From Labia minor (taxonomy: Eukaryota > Arthropoda > Insecta > Dermaptera > Spongiphoridae), in NCBI GenBank assembly GCA_963082975.1, contig OY720347.1, positions 45,893,155 through 45,957,154 on the forward strand: 64,000 nucleotides of DNA, written 5' to 3'. The position numbers were made by a program, and so were the translations under genes. The notes under the pieces are model-generated. The model had not been told where the DNA came from. It saw nothing but the letters and a program-made list of their open reading frames with translations, and did not search any database. Shown here in pieces: positions 36,084-46,748 of the stretch. Position 1 is the stretch's first letter; each line of letters opens with the position of its first letter.

Positions 36084-37785
36084 CTAGCTGCCCCGAGCGC
36101 CTTCGGCGCTCTCCGCACCTAGACGGGGGCTCCGCCCCCTGTACCCCCCCGAGTGGTACATAGTATTTGGTTAAGAGTAGTAAAAGGTTTTCATCCATTT
36201 TGTTTCAATCAGTATATTACATAAAACATTCATTTCTTTTTGTGTTCTTATTTAAAATATATTTTAATTATATATATTATTATTGTATATTATTGTATAT
36301 GTTATATCTATCTATCTCTGTGACTCTAAGGAACTCGAAAGTACTTGGCCGCAGCAACCACATTTCTCCAAGTGTCCCTATCTTGAGCCCTTGCCCCATC
36401 TCTCTAACGTCCCTTCCTACGCGTCCTTGGTCTTCCAAGCGGACGTTTTCCAATCGGTCTCCGCACCGTTTTCCAATCCAATATCTTTTTCCTCTCCCAT
36501 TCTAGCCACGTCTCCTGCCTATCGCAGCTTTTTCGCTTTTATAACCCTAACTATTTCTGAAGATGCATAGAGGTCATGTCATTCCTCGTTATGCAGTCTC
36601 CGCCATTCCCCGGTGACCTCACCTTTCTTTGGCCAATATATGCTGGAAAGAATACTCTGAATCTACTCTCATCTCCCAGTGTCATAGACCATGCGTCCCA
36701 CCCATATAATACAACAGGCAGGCAAAATAATTGGTTTATATATTTTAATTTTGATTCCTTTTGATAATAATTTTGATGAGATAACCCTCTTTACTGCATG
36801 ATAACAGGCGTTTCCCGATTTCTACCTCGATTTAAATTTTCTCAAATATTATTATCCTTCTACATATTCAAATTCTACATTTTGTATATTAAGATTTTGT
36901 TAATAAATATATTTTCTTATCACTATTAATTTCAATCTGAATTAGAAGAAAATTATAAATTGCCTCCTATTCCAGCCCATTTACCTATCCAGGCATCTTA
37001 ATTTCGTAACACTCCGTTTTTTTTTAAATTTAAAATAGAAGGAGAAAAATAGTTTTAAATTATATTCGAATGGTCTATTATATTCTATATATGAGTATTT
37101 TTTTCTGAATTTAATACTAAGTTGATTTTCAAAATTTTCCATTCATTATGCATATGATTGATTACATGTGTTAAAATTTAAAAAAATTCAAATATTCTAA
37201 TTTTTAATTTTATATACAATTTAATATTATTTTTTATTAATATCATATCAAAAAAGAGAATTTATTAAAAATTAAAAATAAAAAAAGAAGCCTATTAATA
37301 AAAAAATATAAAAAAGACATAAATTTAAAACATCTCGTTTATATCATTTGTCTAAAAAACATATTTTAATTAACCAAGAAATCATTTTTGCACTTAAAAT
37401 ATATTTGTAATTAATAATTGAAACAAAAACAAAAATAATATAATTTAGTCATTTTAATTGACGATTAGAAAATATTTTTGTATTCATAAAAGTTTAAAAA
37501 TAATATATTCTGTTTTTTTAAGCTTTCATTTTCAAATAGAAAAGAAGAAATATTCAAATATATATAAAGAATATAAATATATAAAGAATTAAGTTAAATA
37601 TGATCTAAATATTTTATTAAATAAATTTAAATGACAACTTTTAGAATAAATTATTTAATTTAATTGATATTTGAATATTAGAATTTAAAATAAAAAGTGA
37701 AATATTATAATAATTTTTAAATTCTGAGCACAGAGCATCCAGCTGCAATATGCAGACAAAAACCTTTTTTATATATATACATAGA
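36084..37785 (-). mobile_element. Family H copy 2 (Helitron-like), nested in the hAT
   Basis: On the minus strand it begins TCTATGTATATATATAAAAA after an A and ends in CTAG before a T. The same twin hairpins as copy 1 lie just inside the 3' end (36093-36140). The 1702-bp unit shares its 5' start (AAGGTTTTTGTCTGC), central AT-rich blocks and LINE-derived part with copy 1, but lacks the CTGT array and much of the reverse transcriptase. It inserted into an AT array without a target duplication, as Helitrons do. Confidence 0.75.
36310..36900 (-). pseudogene. LINE reverse-transcriptase C-terminal relic in family H copy 2
   Basis: The minus strand carries the same tail as 13100-13530 (GGGTGGGACGCATGGTCTAT, then GACACTGGGAGATG; the GGAAAACGTCCGCTTGGAAG block; the AGAAATGTGG block), with shifted frames. 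Plus-strand open frames here (36167-36505, 36283-36570, 36576-36764) are antisense shadows of this relic. Confidence 0.8.
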
Positions 37786-37936
37786 TAGTTGACGCTAGGG
37801 ATGGCAATATGGGTTTTTCCAAGAAGGAAGAGAAAGTTAATATCATTTTAGATGAATGAATGGATGAAAATTCAAATTTTATATATAGTTTTTTATATTT
37901 GTTTATTTATTCACAAAAAATTAATTGACATAATTA

Positions 37937-38150
37937 TTAATTTAATAAAATAAAATTTAATAAAATAAAATTTAATAAAATAAAATTTAATATTAAAATT
38001 TAATAAAATACAATTTAATAATAAAATTTAATTTAATAAAATACAATTTAATAATAAAATTTAATTTAATAAAATACAATTTAATAATAAAATTTAATTT
38101 AATAAAATTAATTTAATAAAATAAAATAATTTAATAAAATATTAAAATAA
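37937..38150. repeat. AT-rich minisatellite
   Basis: Tandem units: first several ~15-bp TTTAATAAAATAAAA units, then about three ~31-33-bp units containing AATACAATTTAATAATAAAA. It lies inside the hAT element. Confidence 0.8.
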
Positions 38151-38216
38151 TAAAAATTAATAAATTTGTAAACAAAATATATAATACTTAAAGAAAAAAA
38201 TGTGCCTTTGCAAGTT

Positions 38217-38285
38217 TCGAACTCAGAGTGCAAAGTCATAAGAAGACGCGCTAGCTAGCTCGGCCAGGAACCGCTTTTGTTTGGA
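38217..38285 (-). repeat. tRNA-like sequence within the hAT element
   Basis: On the minus strand GGCCGAGCTAGCTAGCGCG resembles an A-box/D-arm, and GAGTTCGAAACTTGCA about 37 nt later resembles a B-box. The clover-leaf is incomplete. It compares with the similar element at 34021-34088. Downstream (plus strand, about 38455-38530) lies AGAATCGGTCAAGCCGTTTC, a motif common at the ends of several invertebrate repeats. Confidence 0.45.
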
Positions 38286-40028
38286 AGCTTCTTATAAGGG
38301 TATATATAAGATTTCAAATTTTTGCCACCAGCGCCTCTATGAGCTAGTATGGTAACTAAACTATTTTTAATTAATTAGCATTTCCTGGACACACCTTACC
38401 AATTAGCGGTTTTCTAAAGGAAGTCTGACATGCCCTGAGACCTACTGAATATACATAAAAAATTTCATAAGAATCGGTCAAGCCGTTTCGGAGGAGTATG
38501 ATTTCAAAGTTTTGTGACACGAGAATTTTATATATAAGATATATACGAAAGGGGGCGCTGATTTCTCAGTTGCCCCTAGGCGCAAGAACCTCACGGTACG
38601 CCACTGCACACAGAGAGACATTCTTCTCAACCTTAGCTGAAATTCTATATATAGCAGTTTTATACAATTTTTAATTATTTGAAAAATTATCAAACATATA
38701 TCTTTATTTATACTCTCTGTTTAGAGGAAAAAAATGAAAACGTGATAGGTAATGGCCAATTCCGCATGAGCTACATTTCTCAAAAGTTAATAGAAAACTA
38801 CGAATTTTGAATAATGCCCGTGTACCAAATTTCATTATACTAACTTAAACCGTTTTTGCATAATCTTGTCTAAATACACACAGACCCACAAACATTTTTC
38901 TTAACCTCAGTGAAAATGACTCATGGACCTTCAAAACTTATAAAAATATCAAAATCTCTACATGGAAAATTTTCATGATCGCAATACTATCTCTGGCGAG
39001 ATAGAAAAAAATAAAATAAATTATTTATTTAAAATTTCACTTTACAAATTTTCAAGTCTCTCTCAATGTACCAGGCATTATTATACTTAAATTTAATAGT
39101 TAATTTAATATCTTGAAATTTATTAAAAAACAATAACAAATGGCTGTAAATAAATTGGTATTTTGTAAAAATTTTAATTCAATTTAAGTTAATGAGAGTA
39201 AAAAAACAAACTTTTTATTTTTAGACAAAGAATAACGAACATAGGTGTAATTCGCAAATTTGATTAGACTTTTGCCGGAGTGTTTCATAAAAACTCCAAC
39301 CATTCAGAATGTAAAAATTATATATGGATATTTCTCGTTTACAATAGAAGCTTCTCGGTTTTTAGAATCTACTCAATTTAGATGAAACAATTTTCCTTGG
39401 ATAATAGCTGGAAAATAATAATAATAAAAAGTAAAGAAAAAAAAACATCTAAAATATTCTTTTTCTTTTGTTTCTTTTCTTTCATCAATGGATTTAATTA
39501 ATTGGAAAAATAATCATTTTTTTATATATATCTTTTTGTGTGTCTACAAAATATCAAAGTAAAATCGTGATGTAAAAAAATAATTCATCAATTCATTGTT
39601 TTTTACATTAACAGTTTTGAATGTCAATAAACATTTATTTATTCGAATTTCGCAATGAAATCTGTAATTCAAATTTTCTGAAAATAATATTTAGAACTGA
39701 TTACACTCGCATAACAAAAATTTCGAAATTAGTCACATTAAGAACAATTGAAAAATATTCGATATTTCGATTTGACTGAATTTTGTATTTCATTTTCTTT
39801 AAATAAAACAAAATATATAATAAATTATAAATCAATTGAAAGTAATAATTGAGTCATAATACCATGCTAAAATTGATGTACATGTTGTTTATTAATTAAA
39901 AGGAAAAATAAACTTATGATAGGGACTTCCGTAGGCGTCACTATCAAAAATCTCAAATATTTCTCGAATCTAGGATGATATATGTCAAAATTGGGCAGCA
40001 ATTAGTATCGCGATTTAGTTTCAAAACA

Positions 40029-40160
40029 ATGAAGTTGTTTGAATTGGGCTATAAATTGGTCCCCCATTCACCGTACTCCCCAGACCTGGCTCCCAGTATC
40101 CGGTTTCAAGTTTTCAAAAGAATGCTCATTATAATAAGGAAGGAATTTAAGGAGAAAAAC
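40029..40160 (+). pseudogene. Mariner transposase relic
   Basis: The frame reads MKLFELGYKLVPHSPYSPDL then AP, typical of the stretch just before the third catalytic Asp of mariner transposases. It continues SIRFQVF where SDYxLF is expected, so the Asp is lost. Upstream and downstream sequence is unrecognisable and no inverted repeats were found. A very old fragment. Confidence 0.6.
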
Positions 40161-41399
40161 TTATTATATAAAATTTTCAAGAACAGAAGCATGTTAATTA
40201 TTTTATTTTTCTTATGTTTATAAAAAATTTATATGAACAAATAAATTGTTATCCGGTAAGAAATAAAAAAAGATATACGAATTTATTTATTTTTTAATTC
40301 TTTACGTATAAATATATGACATATTTGAAACGTTGCTTTTGTAGTGGAATGAATGTTGATGAATAAACGAACATGCCCTAAGGAAATAAAACCAGCCGCA
40401 TTCAATTCATAATGTTTTTGAAATCCAGGCAATCTCGATGTTAACCAACCGAGACCCTGGGGCTTCCCTCCCTATAAGCGCACAAATGGATTCAGAATAA
40501 ACTTGGTCATTGAAAAATGAACGGGAACGGATCCCAGGGTGCATAAGCTTGAACAATGACTCCTTTATTTATGTGCTAATAAAAAATTTAGAAAATTTTT
40601 TTTGGATTATGTATTATATATATTTATATATTAAAATAACCTTCAAATATTAAATTGAAAAAAGACCAATATCTTGGAATAACAAACAACAGAATTTCTT
40701 TTAGAAATTTATAGTAGAAAAATTCGGTATCCAATTCCTCATAGAATCTAATATTCTTCTTCAATCAGGTCGAATTGGTAACAGAAGGGTTTTTAATTAA
40801 ATGAATAAAAATTTGAATAAGTCACTTTATATGTAGATATACGTAGTCATGAATTTGATAAAAATATATTTCAATCTCGATTGTTCAAATGAAACCAAAA
40901 AGTTAAATTAAAATTCCAAATATATTTATTTTCGTATTAATAATTAATACAAATTGTAGTTCTTTATTAGAATAGAATAAAGGAATACCCTACCTAATAG
41001 TAGAATAATGTTTCAGAGTAATATAAAATTATTTCGTGATTATTTATAAAGGTTGATATTTTTATATAAATAATAAAAGAAGTTATTTATTTATGGATCT
41101 CTATTCAAATAAATAATATAACATAATTTTATGTTGAAATTTGAATTATTAGAGACAGTTTTGAGGACATTACCTGCACATGTTTAAAAATTAAAAAATT
41201 GATGCTGATACAATACAACCAAATACACATATATAGAATACACAGTTTAATCAAATAATTAATGAAAGTTAAAAATATATATGCAAAAGACTAAACAGAG
41301 GGGTTTCATTAGATATATTACTTGTTTAGGAAAAGATTTCCTTCTGATTCAATGGAGAATATAATAATGAATCAGATTGGAGAGAATTAAAAATGAAGA

Positions 41400-41560
41400 T
41401 TGTGTAATTTATTAAATTTAATTAAAAGTTAATTAAACAAATAGTTTAATTTTAATTTAATTAAAATTTAATTAAACTAAAGACTTAATTTTAATTTAAT
41501 TAAAATTTAATTAAATTAAAGATTTAATTTTTAATTTAATTAAATTTAATAATTTAAATT
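41400..41560. repeat. Tandem TTTAATTTAATTAAA-type repeat
   Basis: About three imperfect units of ~47 bp built from TTAATTTTAATTTAATTAAA and ATTTAATTAAACTAAAGAC. Confidence 0.75.
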
Positions 41561-41604
41561 TTTGCAAAATTTAAAACCTTTACTTTCATTTTTAAGTCAA
41601 AATT

Positions 41605-41878
41605 TAAAAAAATAATTCAGGTACTTTCAGCGATTCAATCAAACTGAAATTCTATATATAGTAGTTTTATTCAATTTTTAATCTTGTGAAAAGTTATCAA
41701 ACATTTATCTTTTTTTTTACTGTCAGTTTAGAGGGAAAAAAAATGAAAACGTGGTAGGTAATGGTCCTCTTCCGAATGAGCTATATTTCTCAAAAGTTGA
41801 TAGAAAACTACGAATTTTGAATAATATATGTGTACCAAATTTTATTATTCTAGCTCAAACCGTTTTTGCGTAATCTTG
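41605..41878 (+). mobile_element. Family A partial copy
   Basis: It runs from the AATTCAGGTACTTTCAGCG block to CGTTTTTGCGTAATCTTG and then stops. Both ends are missing. It lies 80 bp before a full copy in the same orientation. Confidence 0.8.
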
Positions 41879-41958
41879 CGTAAAAAATCATGGGTGAGCT
41901 AGCAAAATAATAATTTCTTACAAATAAATTTCAGAACTTTAATTAAACAAAAAATTAG

Positions 41959-42558
41959 CTGGAGTGTCTCCACTCAACTATCTCGCAATTTGAATAGGAT
42001 TAAATAACATTATATATTATATTTAAATTAAATTTAATTTATTATAAATTATAAATAATAAATATTAAACCAGCGCATGTTTGGCTTTTTTTGATGGCAC
42101 CACGTCACGTGTTGGAGCGTGAGATTTGCAGTGTTAAAAAATTAATTCTGGTAATTTCAGCGAATCAATCAAGCTGAAATTTTATATATAGCAGTTTTAT
42201 ACAATTATTAATCATGTGAAAAATTATCAAACGTATATCTTTATTTTTACGGTCACTTTAGAGGAAAAAAAATCAAAACGTTGTAGGTAATGACCCTCTC
42301 CCGGTTGAGCTTCATTTCTCAAAAGTTGATAGAAAACTACGAATTTTGAATAATGCTCATGTACCAAATTTCATCATTCTAGCTCAAACCGTTTTTGCGT
42401 AATCTTGGTTACATACACACATACACATACACATACATACACAGACATTTTTCTCAACCTTAGTGAAAATGATTCAGGAACCTTCAAAACGTATAAAAAC
42501 ATCAAAATCTTAACATCGAAAATTTTCGTGATCGCAATAATATCTCTTACGAGATAGT
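41959..42558 (+). mobile_element. Family A full-length copy (600 bp)
   Basis: It starts CTGGAGTGTCTCCACTCAAC and ends ATATCTCTTACGAGATAGT. All interior blocks are present, including an expanded ACACATACAC run. It is close to the copy at 26399-26986, and the slightly mismatched terminal hairpin shows decay. Confidence 0.85.
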
Positions 42559-43665
42559 TATAAAATATTTATTATTAAACTATAATTTACATTTAAAGGT
42601 ATTGTATTGAATTTATAGAGTATGTGTTGATTTTCCAATTTATATATATCTTTTTTTTATTTATATAGCATTGATTAAAAGTTAATTGGTATATCACTTG
42701 TTTGAACCAGAGCTTATAATAGAGATTTTAGATTTTACATTAATTTAATTTTGTCCCGACAAATTGCGTGGATTGAATAATGAATTATAGATATCTCCAA
42801 ACAGAGGATGCCTTCGTTTTAATTACAATTCTTTTTATTTTCTTTAGAAGAAAAAGAAATTTAATCTTTTCTAATTTATAGAGGTATTCAACTGAAATTT
42901 TAATCTTGAACAATTCCTAGTAAACTTTATTTGTACGAGAAGGAGATGGAGTAATTTCGTTTCTGTTCTCCGACACAATAAGTCCATTGGATAATCAGAA
43001 ATTCTTTTCTCGGCCCCAGAGGAAGTGAGTAAAGAAAGCAGACTTTTCGGTAAGATGGAGGTAAGTTGAATTTCTATTGATTTCTTCCTGGAACAGAATC
43101 GAATGCTTTCGATATTGTTATGGAAATGACCAAACTTCGTTTTTTTATTGGAAGAATGGGAAATGGGAGTCTGGGGGGAGGGGGTGTAGGAGTTGGAGAG
43201 AACAAACTACGAAACACGAACATTTTGTCTCTGTGGACATCGTCTATCAATTGGAAAATTGAAAACAAATAGAAAAACAAGCATTTCTTAAATATAGATG
43301 AAAAGTTGATATTTCTATTTAAAAGGCATTTATTTTTAATTTTTTAATTATTTAATGTGAATTAATAATATTTCATTAGTCAAACGCTATTATTATGTTA
43401 TTTATTATACTGTTACTATTAGTTATTACCTATATTAAGTATTGATGGAATAATTATTATGCAATTATACAATAATCACCTTTTTTTTATTCGTTTAAAT
43501 GTATTGTAGATTTTTTTTTATTTTTAAATATAATTTATAATATTTAATATTTATTATATATTATATATTTATAAAAACAAAAAAAATATTACTAACCTAT
43601 TATAATATAAAAAATACATTATTAAAAAGTATTAAGTAATCATATAATTTTAAAAAATGAATTAA
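42559..43665. other. AT-rich stretch with one balanced patch
   Basis: A patch at about 42940-43265 is balanced and purine-rich on the plus strand. Short frames on both strands (43077-43262 plus, 43074-43280 minus) have no known domain. GGTAAGATGGAGGTAAGT near 43050-43067 looks like a splice donor context, but there is no supporting exon. Confidence 0.3.
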
Positions 43666-43669
43666 TTAA

Positions 43670-43910
43670 CACACTATGAGCGGGGCGGGTATTTGTACCC
43701 GTTGCGGGGACTGCCACTTATAAGCGGGGCGGATATTTATACCCGTTGCCACTTATATAATATATATTTTCCCTTGTCACTTAAAATTACTTATTTTAAA
43801 CGATAACTAATTTATATCCCTCATATAAGTGGCAACGGGTATAAATACCCGCCCCGCTTATAAGTGGCAGACCCCGCAACGGGTACAAATACCCGCCCGC
43901 TCATAGTGTG
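43670..43910. mobile_element. piggyBac-like cruciform MITE
   Basis: A 241-bp unit flanked by TTAA on both sides (43666-43669, 43911-43914), the piggyBac target. Its ~95-bp inverted arms start CACACTATGAGCGGGGCGGG. Each arm contains two tandem GC-rich modules (GCGGGGCGG...CCCGTTGC), and each module is itself a stem-loop (CGGGTA-TTTG-TACCCG). The centre is AT-rich. It stands out sharply in G+C from its surroundings. Superfamily assignment rests on the TTAA target only. Confidence 0.8.
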
Positions 43911-44044
43911 TTAATATAAAAATAGGCTATCATTAATTAAAAAAACATTATTTATAAAAATATTTATAATCATTTATTTCTATAAATAAATAAAGTTTGT
44001 ATCATCTGATGAAATCGAATTTTAGTACTTTGTTTCCACTATTA

Positions 44045-44335
44045 TCTATGTAACTATCTATCTCTGTAGGTCTACGGAACTCGAATGTTCTTGGCCACAA
44101 CAACCACATTTCTCCAACTGTCCCTATCCTGAGTCATTACCATCCAACTCCTACTCTCTCACGTCCCTTCCAGTATTGCTCACCCACTGCGTCCTTGGTC
44201 TTCCAGGTGGATGTCCCCCAATCGGCCTCCCCACGAAAATATTTTTCGCCATTCTTTCCTCTTCCATTCTAGCCACGTGCCCTGCTCATCGCATCTCGAT
44301 TTTATAATTCTAACTAGGTCTGAAGATGCAATCAT
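44045..44335 (-). pseudogene. LINE reverse-transcriptase C-terminus, stand-alone copy
   Basis: The minus strand reads a GHVARM-like block, then GRPIGGHPPGRPRTQW and RDVRE, then frameshifts before a relic of the RN...A(K/Q)E tail. This is the same LINE tail carried by family H, but here without the twin hairpins and with a longer in-frame stretch. It may represent an independent LINE insertion. Confidence 0.75.
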
Positions 44336-44512
44336 GTCATACAATTCTCCACTATTTGATAAATATAAATAAACATAAACTATTTCAACATTAACAATAA
44401 TAATAAGTACAAATTATAGGTCAGACTTAAAGATGAACATTTAAAAAAAAACAATTTGAGTATTTCAATATTATATTAATTCATCTAATTATTATATATA
44501 AAAAGATTAATC

Positions 44513-44561
44513 ATTTGAAGAATAGTGAGTTAATAATAATATTAACCCACTATTCTTCAAA
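44513..44561. repeat. ~20-bp-arm palindrome
   Basis: TTTGAAGAATAGTG is inverted as CACTATTCTTCAAA, with arms of about 20 bp, one mismatch and an AATA-type loop. Confidence 0.8.
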
Positions 44562-44569
44562 TTCATATT

Positions 44570-44950
44570 TCTTATCTTATCTTATCTTCTTATACGAGTA
44601 AAAATTGTTTCTCTGTTTCTCTGTTTCATTGTTCTCAAAAACTGCTCTAACGATTTTTTTGAAATTCACAACAGAGATAGTATTTATAAAGAAAAATTGA
44701 GTTTTATTGATCACATCTCACGAAACTTTATTAGTTCTTCTTAATTTAAATTTATAATATATTGATGACGTCACAACCACCGCCTGTGAGATATATATAT
44801 CTATTCTTAAAATAAAATTAAAAATATTTATATTATATTCATATATTTGATTTTTTAATTTCATTAATAGTTTTACATTTAAATTATTTGAAATTGTTTC
44901 ACACAACGTTTAAAAGAAGATTTATCTTTATATTCGATTCGATACATAGT
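44570..44950. repeat. Dispersed repeat shared with 34.1-34.35 kb and 25.3-25.45 kb
   Basis: The left part (44570-44720) matches 34091-34350 inverted. The right part (44765-44905, TGACGTCACA..., ATTAAAAATATTTAT, AAATTATTTGAAATTGTTT) matches 25311-25440 directly. It is therefore a mosaic of two repeat blocks. Non-coding. Confidence 0.6.
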
Positions 44951-45289
44951 AGGAGAATTAAATGACATCATCAATTTATTATAGAACGAATCCGTAAATA
45001 TATTTTTAATATTATATATTAGCTATTGATTATATTGTAATTCCACTCTTAATTATATACTTACATGAAAAAGGAAATCCAATTATGAGATCAAAATTAA
45101 AATTAAAATATGATTTTTTAGACATCCTCTAGGCATTTTTAATATTAGATTTATTGATTAAAAGAAAACAAAAACAAAATTAAATTATAAATATAAATAA
45201 AACATAAAAATTATAAATATTATATACATATTCTTTGACCAATTATATGTTGCATGTTGTGAGTATGTGATTACACAAATTGGGAAAAA

Positions 45290-45757
45290 ATCACTCAAGT
45301 TAGGCTAAGCAGACGTCTTAAATATTATAAGAGATTCGGCAATTGCAATTACAGATAGCGAGGAAAAATTAATGGAGGTTTGAAATTAATAGTGATAAGA
45401 AAAAATATTTAGTGAGACAAAGAGGAACAGTATTAACATACAAAATCTTAATATACAATTTAAATCGAGGTATCAATCGGGAAACGCCTGTTATCATGCA
45501 GTAAAGAGGCTTATCTCATCAAAATTATTATCAAAGGGAATCAAGACCATGGACGCATAGGAAGGACGTAAGAGAGATAGGACAAGGGCTCAGGATAGGG
45601 ACATTTGGAGAAATGTGGCCAAGAACTTTCGACTATCTTTGAGCTATATAAATAGAAGAATACTACTTTTAACCAAATACGATGTACCACTCGGGGGTAC
45701 AGGGGGCGGAGCCCCCGTCCAGCTGTGAAGAGCGCCGAAGGCGCTCGGACCAGCTGG
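45290..45757 (+). mobile_element. Family H copy, internally deleted
   Basis: It starts within the LINE part (AGACGTCTTAAATATTATAA with GGAGATTCGGCAATT-like sequence, the relic of the DDLNIIGDSA box), keeps scraps of the tail, and ends with both hairpins and CTGG before T (45754-45757). The end is CTGG rather than CTAG, still within the Helitron CTRR rule. The 5' terminus is missing. Confidence 0.75.
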
Positions 45758-46748
45758 TTATTATTATATTTATAAATTATCTTATTGTTAGTAGATGTAT
45801 ATCAAAATAAAAATATATAAATTGATATATTGAAATATATTATTTCTTATAAGTACTTTTGAACTTATTCAATGATCTGTTAAGAAAATAATTCATTCTT
45901 TTCAATATGATATGATTTTGTATACAATTCGTTCTGCCTCATCACCCACCATCTTTTCTATTGGCCATTAAATATAATTTTTTTTCTCAGATTCTTTCAA
46001 ATTTTCATAAAATGATTTAAGATATATATTGTGAACTAACAACTCTCTTTTAAAATTATTCGTGTAAAATAATTTTGAAAAATTTGAAATGGTTTTAGTT
46101 TTAGAATTATTTTCAATGTATTGTTATATTTTTTAATCACAATAACTGAACAGGTTTTAATGATGATTTCTATATTCAATCTTGATTTGTTTAAGGAACA
46201 AATGGACGTGTCGTTTGTGTAAAACATTGTTGTGCAAGAGGTGTGGTGAACATCGCGCATGATATGAACTGTTTGTCAAAGTGAGGTTCTCACTAATGAA
46301 GCTATTTGCGCCCATTCCGGCGCTTGCCCTCTGCCCGCCATTGTTTTACACCCCTGGGTATAAATAATTATTAGGGATCAGTCCCATTCGGGGAAGTACA
46401 TGCATTCATGCAAACTAATTTTGCAAATTTACTACAACCAGTTGAAATATAATTGGACTTTCCAAGAACATGAATAGTGTTTGAATATAAAAAGAATCCA
46501 ACAAGAAAATTAGAATAATTTCAAAATGAAACTATTGAAGGGTTTATTAAAATGAAGACTAGAATCGAGAAATTCAAAATCATTGAATAATTAGAGTTTT
46601 TGCATATTAATGAAATATTATTTAATAAATGATTCATTGGTATATAGTTCATATCTGACTTGATTAGAAGAATAATATATTATATAAATTAAATTCTATA
46701 TCAAAAGGAGATTAAATAATGAAATGAACAGGAATTTTTTATATACTA
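45758..46748. other. AT-rich spacer with a balanced patch
   Basis: The patch at about 46255-46400 is richer in G+C (GCGCCCATTCCGGCGCTTGC). It shares GTGAGG.TCTCACT with about 20441, which suggests a small repeat. No gene. Confidence 0.35.

Larger units (their letters stand above)
35845..38606. mobile_element. hAT-like element with perfect 8-bp target duplication
   Basis: Both ends carry CAGTGGCGTA as inverted repeats (35845 on plus; 38606 on minus). The octamer CACACAGA is present immediately outside both ends (35837-35844 and 38607-38614), the hAT hallmark. Of the 2762 bp, 1702 bp is a later family H insertion, leaving about 1.06 kb of hAT. No transposase remains. The interior holds a minisatellite and a tRNA-like sequence. 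Confidence 0.9.
35684..39004 (+). mobile_element. Family A copies interrupted by a hAT element
   Basis: Family A sequence runs 35684-35844 (GAAAACGTGGTAGG through the ACACACAGA run), is interrupted by the hAT at 35845-38606, and resumes at 38607 (CACACAGAGAGACATTCTTC). At about 38633 it jumps back to an earlier family block (CTGAAATTCTATATATAG) and runs a second time through to the terminal hairpin (CTATCTCTGGCGAGATAG, ending 39004). So two family A units are fused at 38633 within the right-hand part. The 5' end is missing. Confidence 0.8.
39005..41604. other. AT-rich stretch with a mariner relic and a balanced patch
   Basis: AT-rich. It contains the mariner relic listed separately and a balanced patch at about 40360-40560 (including GAACGGGAACGGATCCCAGG) with no recognised frame or repeat. 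AT-rich tandem repeats occupy 41400-41560. Confidence 0.4.

Noticed and set aside
36167-36764. Three overlapping plus-strand open frames of 62-112 codons
   Set aside because: They are antisense to the LINE relic in family H copy 2. The open frames come from its codon pattern.
43040-43070. First coding exon ending in ATGGAG|GTAAGT
   Set aside because: The splice donor is good but there is only a two-codon frame and no partner exon, so it cannot be supported.
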